DNA of 64,000 nucleotides from Croceimicrobium sp963974215 (GCA_963974215.1 CAXBBL010000014.1:26229-90228); one strand, 5' to 3'. Shown: positions 7,998 through 17,663, numbered from the stretch's first letter. Numbers and translations are program-made. The notes: a model not told the origin generated them from the letters alone.

Positions 7998-8861
7998 TTA
8001 ACCTAGATAAGTTTTAAGAATTTTACTTCTTGAAGTGTGTTTCAAACGACGAATCGCTTTTTCCTTAATTTGACGAACACGTTCGCGGGTAAGATCGAAT
8101 TTTTCGCCGATCTCTTCTAAGGTCATAGGGTGTTGACCTCCTAAACCAAAGTACAAACGCACTACATCACCTTCACGAGGCGTTAGAGTAGCCAAAGATC
8201 TTTCGATTTCGGTACGCAAGGAATCTTGCATAAGGTCATCGTCAGGGTTAGGGCTGTCTCCTGTATTTAATACGTCATACAGGTTGCTATCCTCCCCTTC
8301 AACTAAAGGCGCATCCATGGAAATGTGGCGCCCACTATTCCGCATGCTTTCTTTTACATCGTTTTCCCCCATTTCTAGGTTTTCTGCGATTTCCTCGGGA
8401 GAAGGTGCTCTTTCGTTTTCTTGTTCTAATTGGGCATAAGATTTATTAATCTTATTGATAGACCCAATTTTATTTAGCGGTAAACGAACAATACGCGATT
8501 GCTCGGCAAGTGCTTGTAAGATGCTCTGGCGAATCCACCAAACGGCATAAGAGATAAACTTAAAACCTCTGGTTTCATCAAAACGTTGGGCCGCTTTAAT
8601 TAATCCTAAGTTACCTTCGTTAATTAAATCGGGTAGGGTTAAACCCTGGTTTTGATATTGCTTAGCCACAGAAACCACAAAGCGCAGGTTAGCCTTAGTT
8701 AACTTTTCTAAAGCTACTTGGTCACCGGCCTTGATACGCTGGGCTAACTCAACTTCTTCTTCGGCGGTGATAAGATCTACCTTACCAATTTCCTGAAGAT
8801 ATTTGTCGAGAGAAGCGGTTTCACGGTTGGTAACCTGTTTTGTGATCTTTAACTGTCTCAT
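7998..8861 (-). CDS. rpoD: Primary sigma factor (RpoD/SigA), short Bacteroidota form
   Basis: The housekeeping sigma subunit of RNA polymerase, 287 residues. It begins directly with region 1.2 (LDKYLQEIGKVDLIT) and lacks the acidic region 1.1 of proteobacterial RpoD, as is normal in Bacteroidota. Region 2 contains NLRFVVSVAKQY and the 2.3/2.4 helix SYAVWWIRQSI. Region 4.2 is TLEEIGEKFDLTRERVRQIK near the C-terminus. It is the sigma factor expected to read the TAnnTTTG -7 boxes seen throughout the window. It lies 49 bp downstream of pnp on the same strand. Confidence 0.97.
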   Translation of the reverse strand: MRQLKITKQVTNRETASLDKYLQEIGKVDLITAEEEVELAQRIKAGDQVALEKLTKANLRFVVSVAKQYQNQGLTLPDLINEGNLGLIKAAQRFDETRGFKFISYAVWWIRQSILQALAEQSRIVRLPLNKIGSINKINKSYAQLEQENERAPSPEEIAENLEMGENDVKESMRNSGRHISMDAPLVEGEDSNLYDVLNTGDSPNPDDDLMQDSLRTEIERSLATLTPREGDVVRLYFGLGGQHPMTLEEIGEKFDLTRERVRQIKEKAIRRLKHTSRSKILKTYLG

Positions 8862-8910
8862 TGACTTTTTATATAATTAAAAAATTATTGAATTGAAAAA
8901 AGAAAAGGAC

Positions 8911-11037
8911 CTAGTCTTTACTTGGCTTATCTAATAAAGCCTTGCGAGATAGTTTTAGTTTACCTCGATCGTCTTTTCCGATCAATTTAACTTCAATTTT
9001 ATCTCCTTCAGTCAATTCTTCCTCAACTTTCTCTAAACGACGGTGGGCAATTTCACTGATGTGAAGCAGTCCATCGGTGCCGGGAGCGATTTCTACGAAA
9101 GCTCCGTAAGGCTGGATAGAACGTACCGTTCCAGTAAATACATCACCAACTTCGGGCATGAAAGCAATTTCTTTGATACGACCAATGGCTCTTTCCATTT
9201 TACCCGCATCAGTACCGCTAATTTCTACGATACCAAATTCGCCTTCTTCTTCAATAGTAATGGTGGTCTCAGTATCTAACTGCAGTTTCTGAATATTCTT
9301 GCCTCCTGGTCCGATAATCATTCCAATAAATTCTTTTGGAATTTTCACTACGCTTAATTTAGGAGCATGAGGTTTCATTTCGCTACGAGGAGCGTCTAGA
9401 GTTTTCATCATCTCACCTAAGATATGCATACGACCATCTTTCGCTTGATTTAAAGCTTGCTCCAGAATTTCATAGCTAAGCCCCGTAACTTTAATGTCCA
9501 TCTGACAAGCAGTGATACCTTTTTTGGTACCCGTAACTTTAAAGTCCATATCGCCTAAATGATCTTCATCGCCTAAGATATCAGAAAGTACAGCAAACTC
9601 TCCCGTTTTAGTATCGGTAATTAAACCCATAGCAATACCAGAAACTGGCGCCTTCATTTTAATACCGGCATCCATCAGCGCAAGCGTACCTGCACAAACA
9701 GTGGCCATGGATGAAGAACCATTAGATTCTAAGATATCCGAAACTACCCGGATGGTATGGTAGTTATCGTCAGGAATCATTCCTTTAAGGGCACGTTGGG
9801 CCAAGTTACCATGACCAATTTCACGACGGCTAGTTCCTCTTATCGGACGAGCTTCACCGGTTGAAAATGGAGGGAAGTTATAGTGTAAGTAAAAACGCTC
9901 GGAACCACGGAAGGTTACATTGTCGATGCGGTTTTCATCTAATTTAGACCCTAAGGTTACGGTAGTTAATGACTGCGTCTCACCTCTAGTGAAGATCGCT
10001 GAACCGTGGGTGCTTGGTAAGTAATCCACCTCTGTCCAAATCGGACGGATTTCGTCGGTTTTACGACCATCCAAACGCTGACGATCTTTCAAGATCATGT
10101 CACGCATAGCTTGGTATTCTACCTCGTGGTAATACGTTTTAATAAGATCTGACTTTTCAGCCAATTCCTCTTCGCTGAAATTTTCAGCCATATAAGTATC
10201 GCGCGCTTCTTTAAAAGCAGCACTGCGTTCTTCTTTAGAGTGACCACCTTTAGCGATGCCGTATACGGTATCATAAAGATCAGCCATTATTTTTTCGCGT
10301 AAAGCTTCGTCGTGTGTTTCGTGGCTATACTCGCGTTTGATACTTGATTTAGCAACTTGACTGGCTAAATCTAACTGCGCTTGCACTTGTACTTTAATGG
10401 CTTCGTGAGCAAAGGCAATGGCGTCTAACATCTCCTTTTCAGAGATTTCGTTCATTTCGCCTTCTACCATTACTACGCTATCGGCGGTGGCGCCAATCAT
10501 CATGTCAAGATCAGATTCTGTCATCTGTTCAACCGATGGATTGATCATTAACTTGCCGTTAACACGACCTACGCGTACTTCAGACATGGGGCCATTAAAA
10601 GGGATGTCGGAAACAGCGATAGCAGCCGAAGCAGCTAAACCAGCTAGAGCATCGGGACTAACCGAGGGTTCCCAGGAAATAAGACTAATCATCACCTGAG
10701 TTTCAGCGTGATAGTCAGTAGGGAATAGGGGGCGTAATACGCGATCAACTAAGCGCATCACTAATATTTCGTCGTCGCTAGGACGGGCTTCTCTTTTAAT
10801 AAAACCGCCTGGCATACGTCCGCCGGCAGAGAATTTTTCGCGGTAATCAACAGTTAAAGGCAAAAAGTCGATTCCCTCTTTAGCTTCTTTGTTAGAAACT
10901 ACAGCGGCCATCACCATTGTATCGCCCATGCGCACTACTACTGCGCCATCAGCTTGTTTAGCTAATTTGCCAGTTTCGAGTGTAATGGTGCGTCCGTCTT
11001 CGAGTGTTATCTCCTGCTTAATTGCGTTTGGAATCAT
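8911..11037 (-). CDS. pnp: Polyribonucleotide nucleotidyltransferase (PNPase)
   Basis: A phosphorolytic 3'-to-5' exoribonuclease for RNA turnover, 708 residues, full length. Two RNase PH-like halves are visible (about 1-210 and 310-540, with FPPFSTGEARPIRGTSRREI in the second). A KH domain follows (IPKEFIGMIIGPGGKNIQ, about 560-580) and a C-terminal S1 domain (GDVFTGTVRSIQPYGAFVEI, about 625). It is downstream of rpsO, the usual bacterial order, but a terminator hairpin separates them. Confidence 0.98.
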   Translation of the reverse strand: MIPNAIKQEITLEDGRTITLETGKLAKQADGAVVVRMGDTMVMAAVVSNKEAKEGIDFLPLTVDYREKFSAGGRMPGGFIKREARPSDDEILVMRLVDRVLRPLFPTDYHAETQVMISLISWEPSVSPDALAGLAASAAIAVSDIPFNGPMSEVRVGRVNGKLMINPSVEQMTESDLDMMIGATADSVVMVEGEMNEISEKEMLDAIAFAHEAIKVQVQAQLDLASQVAKSSIKREYSHETHDEALREKIMADLYDTVYGIAKGGHSKEERSAAFKEARDTYMAENFSEEELAEKSDLIKTYYHEVEYQAMRDMILKDRQRLDGRKTDEIRPIWTEVDYLPSTHGSAIFTRGETQSLTTVTLGSKLDENRIDNVTFRGSERFYLHYNFPPFSTGEARPIRGTSRREIGHGNLAQRALKGMIPDDNYHTIRVVSDILESNGSSSMATVCAGTLALMDAGIKMKAPVSGIAMGLITDTKTGEFAVLSDILGDEDHLGDMDFKVTGTKKGITACQMDIKVTGLSYEILEQALNQAKDGRMHILGEMMKTLDAPRSEMKPHAPKLSVVKIPKEFIGMIIGPGGKNIQKLQLDTETTITIEEEGEFGIVEISGTDAGKMERAIGRIKEIAFMPEVGDVFTGTVRSIQPYGAFVEIAPGTDGLLHISEIAHRRLEKVEEELTEGDKIEVKLIGKDDRGKLKLSRKALLDKPSKD

Positions 11038-11075
11038 GTAAAATTGTATCTATGGTAAAATGCTTAAAAGACAAA

Positions 11076-11105
11076 AGAAGGCAATCGTAAAATTGCCTTC
11101 TTTTT
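11076..11105 (-). terminator. Intrinsic terminator after rpsO
   Basis: A perfect 10-bp stem (AGAAGGCAAT / ATTGCCTTCT) with a CGTAAA loop and a T-rich run on both strands. It lies in the rpsO-pnp gap and may be partial read-through, as in many rpsO-pnp operons. Confidence 0.8.
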
Positions 11106-11113
11106 AGTAGAAA

Positions 11114-11383
11114 TTACTTTCTAATTCCGAGTTCGGCGATAATCGCACGGTATCTTTCAATATCTTTCTTCTTGAGGTAAGCCAATATACGACGACGCTT
11201 TCCTACTAAATCTACTAGAGCTTTTTCAGTAGCGAAATCTTTACGGTTCTTTTTCAAGTGCCCAGTAAGGTGATTGATACGAAAGGTAAAAAGAGCAACT
11301 TGCCCTTCTGGTGAACCGGTGTCGGATTCAGATTTTCCGTGTTTTTGGAAAATTTCAGTTTTCTTTTCTGATGTCAAATACAT
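11114..11383 (-). CDS. rpsO: 30S ribosomal protein S15
   Basis: Binds 16S rRNA in the platform of the small subunit. The 89-residue protein MYLTSEKKTE...AELGIRK contains the S15 signature GSPEGQVALFTFRINHLTGHL. A longer reading frame opens at 11443, but that start lies upstream of a perfect -7 box (11438-11431), so the ATG at 11383 is chosen; it also gives the usual family length. Confidence 0.97.
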   Translation of the reverse strand: MYLTSEKKTEIFQKHGKSESDTGSPEGQVALFTFRINHLTGHLKKNRKDFATEKALVDLVGKRRRILAYLKKKDIERYRAIIAELGIRK

Positions 11384-11430
11384 GTCAAAATCGTTTAGAT
11401 GAATGTTATGTAGTATAAAATTTGAGCCTG

Positions 11431-11438
11431 CAAAAGTA
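11431..11438 (-). promoter_or_regulatory. rpsO promoter -7 element
   Basis: TACTTTTG on the minus strand is an exact TAnnTTTG match, predicting a leader of about 40 nt before the ATG at 11383. Confidence 0.6.
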
Positions 11439-11453
11439 GGCAATCTTTCTTAA

Positions 11454-12323
11454 TTATTTGCTAGCCTTGGGGTTAACTTGCGAATGGGTCATTTTTAAAA
11501 AGGTGGCCAACTTACTTTTTAGGTTTTTTCTTTCCACAATAAAATCTAAAAAGCCATGCTCCAAAAGGAATTCTGAAGTTTGAAAGCCCTCCGGCAAGTC
11601 CTTTCCAATTGTTTCTTTAACAACCCTTGGACCCGCAAAGCCAATTAATGCTCCTGGTTCTGCGATGTTTATATCACCTAACATGGCGAAAGAGGCAGTT
11701 ACTCCCCCTGTGGTAGGATCGGTTAAAACGGAAACATAAGGAAGACCGTGTTTTCCCAATTGTGCCAATTTTGCACTCGTTTTAGCCATCTGCATAAGCG
11801 AGAAAGCGGCCTCCATCATTCGCGCGCCCCCACTTTTGGAAACCATGATAAAGGGCTTTTGATATTTTATAGCGTGATCAATGGCCTTGGAAATTTTCTC
11901 GCCTACTACCGATCCCATGGAACCGCCAATAAAGTTGAAATTCATAGCGGCAATAACCACGTCTATCTCGTTTAACTTGCCATAGCCTGTGCTTACGGCA
12001 TCTTTTAATCCCGTTTTTTTAACGGCTGCCTGATAACGTTCGGCGTATTTTTTAGTGTCTTCAAATTTGAGGGGATCACCGCTGCTCATTTTAGCATCCA
12101 ATTCGGTAAATTTCCCATCATCAAATAAAAAGGAAAAGTACTCTTTGGCATTAACTCTCTCGTGAAAACCGCAGTTCCCGCAAACCCAATGGTTAGCAGC
12201 GTGGTCTTCTACACTGCTTATCACTTTGCACTTTTTGCATTTATACCACAGTCCTTCCGGCGTCTCTTTCTTGTCTTCCGTTTTTGTAGTAATACCTTCT
12301 TTGTTTCGTACAAACCAACCCAT
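11454..12323 (-). CDS. accD: Acetyl-CoA carboxylase carboxyltransferase beta subunit
   Basis: The beta subunit of the carboxyltransferase that makes malonyl-CoA, 289 residues. A four-Cys zinc ribbon is visible at C29, C32, C48 and C51, followed by the crotonase-fold core with SKSGGARMMEAAFSLMQMAK near residue 162 and the glycine-rich TDPTTGGVTASFAMLGD near 200. It is full length. accA is not in the window. The gene follows fbaB but is separated from it by a terminator. Confidence 0.97.
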   Translation of the reverse strand: MGWFVRNKEGITTKTEDKKETPEGLWYKCKKCKVISSVEDHAANHWVCGNCGFHERVNAKEYFSFLFDDGKFTELDAKMSSGDPLKFEDTKKYAERYQAAVKKTGLKDAVSTGYGKLNEIDVVIAAMNFNFIGGSMGSVVGEKISKAIDHAIKYQKPFIMVSKSGGARMMEAAFSLMQMAKTSAKLAQLGKHGLPYVSVLTDPTTGGVTASFAMLGDINIAEPGALIGFAGPRVVKETIGKDLPEGFQTSEFLLEHGFLDFIVERKNLKSKLATFLKMTHSQVNPKASK

Positions 12324-12345
12324 AAGCTATTTTTAATAAAGTGAA

Positions 12346-12379
12346 AAAGCCTGCACCCCTATAAGAGTATGCAGACTTT
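12346..12379 (-). terminator. Terminator after fbaB
   Basis: A stem of AAAGYCTGCA pairing with TGCAGRCTTT (one mismatch) around a 14-base loop is followed by TTTTTC on the minus strand. It lies between fbaB and accD. Confidence 0.65.
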
Positions 12380-12419
12380 ATTTTCAAATATGTTTAAATC
12401 GAATGAAATCTACAAGCTC

Positions 12420-13496
12420 TTAAGCGATAGTGATTTCTTTCTCTAAGTATACGTCTTGAATGGCATTTAATAATTGAATACCTTCATTCATTGGCTTTTG
12501 GAAAGCTTTTCTGCCAGAAATAAGTCCTTGACCACCAGCGCGTTTGTTAATTACTGCGGTGCGTAAAGCTTCGCTTAAGTCATCGGCTGCGTTGCCACTA
12601 GATGCGCCACCACTGTTAATTAAACCATTACGACCCATATAGCAATTCGCTACTTGGTAACGGGTTAAATCGATGGGGTTATCTGAAGTTAATTCTGAAT
12701 AGATGCGCTTATCTAATTTGCCATAGCTGCTATCGCCACTGTTTAAAGCTAAATACCCCCCGTTGTTTTCTGGTAATTTTTGCTTAATAATATCTGCTTG
12801 GATAGTTACTCCTAAATGATTCGCTTGAGCGGTAAGGTCTGCGGAAACGTGATAGTCTTTGTCTGACTTGAATGCGGAGTTTCGGATATAGCACCAAAGG
12901 ATGGTTGCCATTCCTAACTCATGCGCGTATTCAAAAGCTTCTGCTACTTCTACAATCTGGCGGTTGCTTTCTTCCGAACCGAAATAAATGGTAGCACCCA
13001 CAGCTACCGCACCCATATCCCATGCATTTTTAATTGAACCAAACATAATTTGGTCGTAGGTATTGGGATAGGTCATTAATTCATTGTGATTAATTTTCAC
13101 AATGAAGGGGATTTTATGAGCGTATTTTCTTGAAACACTGGCTAGTACACCATAGGTACTAGCGACAGCATTACAGCCACCTTCAACGGCTAGCTTCACA
13201 ATATTTTCTCCATCAAAATAGATAGGGTTTTTTGCGAAAGACGCACCAGCGGAATGCTCAATACCTTGGTCAACTGGTAAAATTGAAAGGTACCCAGTGT
13301 TCGCTAACCGACCGTGATCGTATAGTGCACTCAAGCTTCTTAATACTTGCGGACTGCGATTGGATGGACTAAAAATGTCATTCACAAAGTTTGGTCCAGG
13401 CAGGTGGAGTAAGCTTTTGTCAATCGTTTTGCTTTGGTGGTTGAGGAGATTCTCTCCTTCCTTCCCTAATAAATCTGAAATTTGATTGATATTCAT
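12420..13496 (-). CDS. fbaB: Class I fructose-bisphosphate aldolase (FbaB/DhnA family)
   Basis: Cleaves fructose 1,6-bisphosphate in glycolysis and works in reverse in gluconeogenesis through a Schiff-base lysine. The 358-residue protein shows the archaeal/bacterial class I features SILPVDQGIEHSAG (about residues 77-90), the putative Schiff-base region PFIVKINHNE near 146, and the phosphate-binding GLINSGGASSG near 287-297. It is monocistronic, with a perfect -7 box upstream and a terminator downstream. Confidence 0.93.
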   Translation of the reverse strand: MNINQISDLLGKEGENLLNHQSKTIDKSLLHLPGPNFVNDIFSPSNRSPQVLRSLSALYDHGRLANTGYLSILPVDQGIEHSAGASFAKNPIYFDGENIVKLAVEGGCNAVASTYGVLASVSRKYAHKIPFIVKINHNELMTYPNTYDQIMFGSIKNAWDMGAVAVGATIYFGSEESNRQIVEVAEAFEYAHELGMATILWCYIRNSAFKSDKDYHVSADLTAQANHLGVTIQADIIKQKLPENNGGYLALNSGDSSYGKLDKRIYSELTSDNPIDLTRYQVANCYMGRNGLINSGGASSGNAADDLSEALRTAVINKRAGGQGLISGRKAFQKPMNEGIQLLNAIQDVYLEKEITIA

Positions 13497-13528
13497 ATTG
13501 CTATTGATAAGATTTTTTGAACTCGCTA

Positions 13529-13536
13529 CAAAAATA
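13529..13536 (-). promoter_or_regulatory. fbaB promoter -7 element
   Basis: TATTTTTG on the minus strand is an exact TAnnTTTG match 32 bp before the ATG at 13496. Confidence 0.55.
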
Positions 13537-13556
13537 GAGTTTTTTCCATGGCATCC

Positions 13557-15860
13557 TCAGAAAGGATAACCTAAGGCGATATTATAAGTTAAATTATTAA
13601 AAACGGGCTTGGTTGAAATTACCCATTCTTCTTGCTGCGCCCAGTATCCAGGGTCTCGTAACTTTACACCAGTATCGAAACGAATCACGAAAAAATCTAG
13701 GTCCAAACGCAGGCCAAAACCACTACCGATGTATAAATCGCGCCCTAAATTTTGCAGACTAAAGCCACTTTCTTCCGATTCTAAACCGCCACTTAACCAG
13801 ATGTTTCCCGCATCAAGAAAAATTGCTCCTTTTAAGCTGCTGTAAATAGGAAAGCGGTATTCTAAATTGCTGAGCAATTTAAAGGTTCCAATAGCGAAAT
13901 TGTTGTTTCCCGTTCCCTCGTAAGTGGAAACTTGCTCCGTTCCACCTCCCGCGCGGTAGGCGGGCCAAGCTCTTAAATCGTTAGTACCTCCTAAAAAGAA
14001 AAAGCGAGAGAAAGGGGGGACACGTAACTCGGTGCCATCGCTACTAAAGGTGCTTAATCCGTAAGGTAAAATGAAACCAGCGTTTAAGCGGGCTATCCAT
14101 AAATGCTCTTTACTCTGTCGGTAATATTGTCGGTAATCTATTTCGAGACGACCAAATTGATAAACGGGTACCGAAAATAGGGTGCTGAAATCATCGGTAT
14201 TCACTTCCCCGGTGCCACGGGTTAATAAGGACTGCACATTACCGGCTACCTCTAAATTACTAGTGAAGAAATTATAGCTTTGTTGGCGTAAAGACTTCTG
14301 ACCAGAATAGGTGAAAATCCATGAGCTACTACTAATAAATTCTGAGCGAAAGGCGAGGACCTGTATGGTGTCTAACTGAGAAATAAAGCTGTTATCTATC
14401 GAAAAGAGATTGGAAAAACTGACATTAAGAAGACTAATACGATGCGTTTTTTGTGGACTCTCTTGCCATTCATAATTTAATCTTCCCCCAAAGGTTTCTC
14501 GATCAAACTCTACCCTCGCTGTGCGGTTTGCGTAAACATTAAAGCTAGAGTGAGCTAACATTCTTTTCGGAACGAGCCCTTCCGTATTAAAAGGTAAAAG
14601 CAGACGAGGAAGTTCAATTTTCATTTCTGCCCCAATTTCAAAGGTGCGGGAAAGTACTTCGCTATTACTTAAGGAAGGTTGATATTCTAAACCGCTGTTT
14701 ACATTGAAACTTAAAGCTTCGCCGCCCCCAAATAAGTTGCGATTAATAATTCCAATCGAACCTAAAATGCCATAATTACCGGAGGTGTTGGTGGCTTCGG
14801 TAGTGGCGGTGAAAGTTCGTTTATCGCGCGGAACCAAACGCACTTGTGCATCTAAATACATTTCTCCATTTTCGCCATGTACCGTGATAAAGGAAATTTC
14901 CTTAACGTCAAAAGCATTATAAGAGGAAAGGTGATTGTAGCTTTCTAAAACGGCCGACTTTTTATATAAATCATTCTTCTTAAAATGAATGGCATCTACC
15001 AAATAACGCTCCGTATATTGCAAGGTGTCGTAGCGAAATTCGTATTCTTTGTAGCTAGAACTGTCGCTTTTTCCATTACTCTGATTGAAGTCGAAATCGG
15101 GGATGATGGTAACCTTGCGATAGAAAAATTGCTTGGGCTTTTGGTATACTATAGAATCCCCTTTTCGGGTGGGAATCCCTTTTATTAGCATCTTTAAAGC
15201 TACTAAGCCCGACTCTTTTACGTGAATAGTATCGGCTTCAAAGCTGATGTACCCCTCGCTAAAATTGTAATAACCATTATTTTGAAAGATTTCCGCTAAG
15301 CGACTTCTCTCTTGGTCTAAACGCGCGGAGTTATAATATTGTCCCGTACTAAGCAAGCTCTCCTTGCGGTTTTGATACACTAAACCTTCCAAGTTGGGAC
15401 TAATGTCATAACTCAGACTATCTATTTTATAATGTGGGCCGCGCTTTACGCGATAAATGACTTCCGCTTTCTTTTTTTCCGGTCGCGTAATGATATCCGT
15501 TTCCACTTTCACCTGAAAATAGCCCGTATTGAAATAGTAATTTTCTAATTGCCGGGCGCTGGGTTTTACCGCATTTTCATCAAAAATAATCGGCTTTTTA
15601 CCATAACGTGAAAAGAAAGAGGAATCGCTACCACTGCCCCAGCTGTGAATACTTAGGCCTGGTCTCAAGTTTTTGAAAATCAGATAGTCATTCGGCTTTT
15701 GTTTGATGACATTCTCAGCTTCGAAATTCACCTTGCCGCCATCTTCCAAATCTATCTTATAATCCCATAAGAGATACTGATTATCGGGCACATGCCTGGT
15801 ATATTTACAGGCCAACATGCTAATGCTTAAAAATAAAATAGAAAATAGGCGCCTTGCCAT
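13557..15860 (-). CDS. tamL: TamL-like outer-membrane assembly lipoprotein (Omp85/BamA-TamA family)
   Basis: A 767-residue Omp85-family protein. It starts with a lipoprotein signal (FLSISMLAC, lipid Cys at 18), the mark of TamL, the Bacteroidota version of TamA. Residues about 30-330 form POTRA-like repeats and about 350-767 the 16-strand barrel, ending in the family C-terminal F. A barrel segment FRFDTGVKLRDP near the end matches the D15/surface-antigen pattern. With TamB, TamL is thought to move lipids or proteins to the outer membrane; tamB is not in the window. It is divergent from the SpoU gene with 31 bp between the two starts. Confidence 0.88.
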   Translation of the reverse strand: MARRLFSILFLSISMLACKYTRHVPDNQYLLWDYKIDLEDGGKVNFEAENVIKQKPNDYLIFKNLRPGLSIHSWGSGSDSSFFSRYGKKPIIFDENAVKPSARQLENYYFNTGYFQVKVETDIITRPEKKKAEVIYRVKRGPHYKIDSLSYDISPNLEGLVYQNRKESLLSTGQYYNSARLDQERSRLAEIFQNNGYYNFSEGYISFEADTIHVKESGLVALKMLIKGIPTRKGDSIVYQKPKQFFYRKVTIIPDFDFNQSNGKSDSSSYKEYEFRYDTLQYTERYLVDAIHFKKNDLYKKSAVLESYNHLSSYNAFDVKEISFITVHGENGEMYLDAQVRLVPRDKRTFTATTEATNTSGNYGILGSIGIINRNLFGGGEALSFNVNSGLEYQPSLSNSEVLSRTFEIGAEMKIELPRLLLPFNTEGLVPKRMLAHSSFNVYANRTARVEFDRETFGGRLNYEWQESPQKTHRISLLNVSFSNLFSIDNSFISQLDTIQVLAFRSEFISSSSWIFTYSGQKSLRQQSYNFFTSNLEVAGNVQSLLTRGTGEVNTDDFSTLFSVPVYQFGRLEIDYRQYYRQSKEHLWIARLNAGFILPYGLSTFSSDGTELRVPPFSRFFFLGGTNDLRAWPAYRAGGGTEQVSTYEGTGNNNFAIGTFKLLSNLEYRFPIYSSLKGAIFLDAGNIWLSGGLESEESGFSLQNLGRDLYIGSGFGLRLDLDFFVIRFDTGVKLRDPGYWAQQEEWVISTKPVFNNLTYNIALGYPF

Positions 15861-15870
15861 TTAAGCGTTT

Positions 15871-15887
15871 TAATTTTGGCAAAAATA
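15871..15887. promoter_or_regulatory. Back-to-back divergent -7 elements (rRNA methyltransferase / tamL)
   Basis: TAATTTTG (15871-15878, plus strand) and TATTTTTG (15887-15880, minus strand) are both exact TAnnTTTG matches separated by one base. The plus box is 14 bp before the methyltransferase ATG and the minus box is 20 bp before the tamL ATG, so both leaders would be very short. Confidence 0.6.
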
Positions 15888-15891
15888 CATT

Positions 15892-16605
15892 ATGCCAAGC
15901 GGAACTGAACAAAAGTTAGTAAGGAAGCTGAGACAGCGCAAATATCGCTGGCAGGAAAAGCTATTTATTGCGGAAGGACCCAAGGTAATTGCTGATTTGG
16001 AATCGGAGGGCTTAGAGCCTTTAAAGGCCTGGTCTACAGACTTAAACTCTCCTTATCAAACTATCTCTGAAAAGGATTTAGCGGCCCTTTCCAATTTTAG
16101 TACCGCTAATCAATCTTTGGCCATTTTCCCTTTTCCCGAACTCGATTTTTCAGATTCACCGCGTCTCTTAATTTTAGATGGCATTAATGACCCCGGTAAC
16201 TTGGGTACGCTTATTCGCACCGCTGATTGGTTTGGTTTTAAAGAAATTTATTGCACCAATGGTACCGCCGATGTTTACAATCCTAAAACCGTGCAAAGTA
16301 CCATGGGCAGTATTGCGCGTATTAAAATCGCTTACGCAGATGCGCAGGAATTATACGACTCGCTCAAAGATAATTACCGTTTGCTTAGCGCAGATATGCA
16401 GGGACTATCGCTTGCAGAATTGAAGGAAAACTCCCATCAGAATATCGCCTTAATAATGGGCAGCGAAAGCCATGGTCCCAGTGAATTTTGGCAAGAAAAT
16501 ACTGAAGCAATTACCATTGCAAAAACGAATATCGCGTCGGCCATTGATAGCTTAAATGTAGCGGTAGCTGGCGCAATTTTAATGGAACACTTAGCGCAGA
16601 AGTGA
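15892..16605 (+). CDS. TrmH/SpoU-family RNA 2'-O-methyltransferase
   Basis: A SAM-dependent SPOUT methyltransferase of 237 residues. The N-terminal 80 residues are an RNA-binding substrate domain (EKLFIAEGPKVI). The three SPOUT motifs are visible: LDGINDPGNLGTLIRTADWFG (about 97-117), IMGSESHGPS (about 188-197) and the knot motif DSLNVAVAGAILMEHL at the C-terminus. The target nucleotide cannot be read from sequence; rlmB-like or rRNA G2251-type activity is a family guess. Confidence 0.92.
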   Translation: MPSGTEQKLVRKLRQRKYRWQEKLFIAEGPKVIADLESEGLEPLKAWSTDLNSPYQTISEKDLAALSNFSTANQSLAIFPFPELDFSDSPRLLILDGINDPGNLGTLIRTADWFGFKEIYCTNGTADVYNPKTVQSTMGSIARIKIAYADAQELYDSLKDNYRLLSADMQGLSLAELKENSHQNIALIMGSESHGPSEFWQENTEAITIAKTNIASAIDSLNVAVAGAILMEHLAQK

Positions 16606-16799
16606 TTTTGAAATGGATGGCTTGATGTTTCCAAAGCTTTCGCCCTAATTGCATTTCTCTCTTTCTGAAATTAATTATTTTCTCCTCAAATTCCACTGAA
16701 ATACCTTTGACTTACTTATTGTCCTTTTCTACCGACTTACAACTGAATTCCTTTCCTCTCTAGAGCCTTAGGTATCATCATTTCACTACTAAATACTCA

Positions 16800-17663
16800 C
16801 TAAAACTTAGCAAGCCTCCTAGCCCTCCGCTTCAAATAGCCTTTAAAAAGCAGATTGAGAACAACGCCGCCTACAACCATTAGCATGCCTAGCAGTACCA
16901 TATAATTGTATTCTACCCCAAAAATAAGCAGGTCAAAACTTAGGGCAAATATTACCCCCAAATACTTCAAGCCTGCTATTTCATTGAGCTCGGCCGATTG
17001 CATGGCACGGGTCATGTAAATCTGGGCAATCTGCGTAAGCAAACCCATTACCAATAGAAGTAGCCATTCCCAGCCTAGCGGCTGTACCCAATTAAATAGG
17101 GAAATTACCGCCATTACCGGGGTGGCGATTAAGGGGAAGTAAAGCACTACCACCAAAGGATGATCGCTGTCTTTTACCTTGCGAATGAAATTGTAGGCCA
17201 GTCCCGCAAACATGGCTGAAGCGATACCCATAACAAATAGTTTGGGGCTAATGCTGGCATCAAATCCTTTGATCAAGGCAATGCCAGCAAAACTGAAAAT
17301 AAAGAAAAACCACTGCCACCATTTTACCTTTTCCTTCAGAAGGATAATGCCAAAAAGCGCGGTAAAAATAGGGGAGAGGTATTGCAAGGTGATGGCCGAT
17401 CCAAGTGGTAGTTTTTGCAGAGTATAGAAAAACATACTAAGCGCTGCAACGCCGCAAATGCCACGCAAAATCAAAAACTTCTTCTGCACGCCCCAAGGAC
17501 TAATATGGCGTCTTCGTAAAAAATAGAAAGAAAGGACTAAAGAAGTAATAGAACGGAATAAAACCAGTTCCGTGGCGGGCAAACGATCTAAGAATTTTAC
17601 GGTTAAATTCATCAGCGCAAAGCCAACAACCGAAATAAGCATATAGCCCACTGCCTTATTCAT
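16800..17663 (-). CDS. EamA/DMT-family transporter
   Basis: A 10-transmembrane drug/metabolite transporter-family protein, 287 residues, with two EamA repeats (about 1-135 and 145-285). Characteristic positions include the RSITSLVLS stretch after TM2 and a basic C-terminus (KRRARRLAKF). Substrate unknown; family members export amino acids, nucleosides or metabolites. A longer frame to a TTG at 17684 exists, but that TTG is part of a near-consensus -7 box (CACCTTTG, 17689-17682), so the ATG at 17663 is chosen. Confidence 0.88.
   Translation of the reverse strand: MNKAVGYMLISVVGFALMNLTVKFLDRLPATELVLFRSITSLVLSFYFLRRRHISPWGVQKKFLILRGICGVAALSMFFYTLQKLPLGSAITLQYLSPIFTALFGIILLKEKVKWWQWFFFIFSFAGIALIKGFDASISPKLFVMGIASAMFAGLAYNFIRKVKDSDHPLVVVLYFPLIATPVMAVISLFNWVQPLGWEWLLLLVMGLLTQIAQIYMTRAMQSAELNEIAGLKYLGVIFALSFDLLIFGVEYNYMVLLGMLMVVGGVVLNLLFKGYLKRRARRLAKF

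Noticed and set aside
13609..15188. Plus-strand ORFs inside tamL and similar opposite-strand ORFs inside pnp, mutB and the BNR gene
   Set aside because: They are antisense shadows of strong coding frames with no signals of their own.
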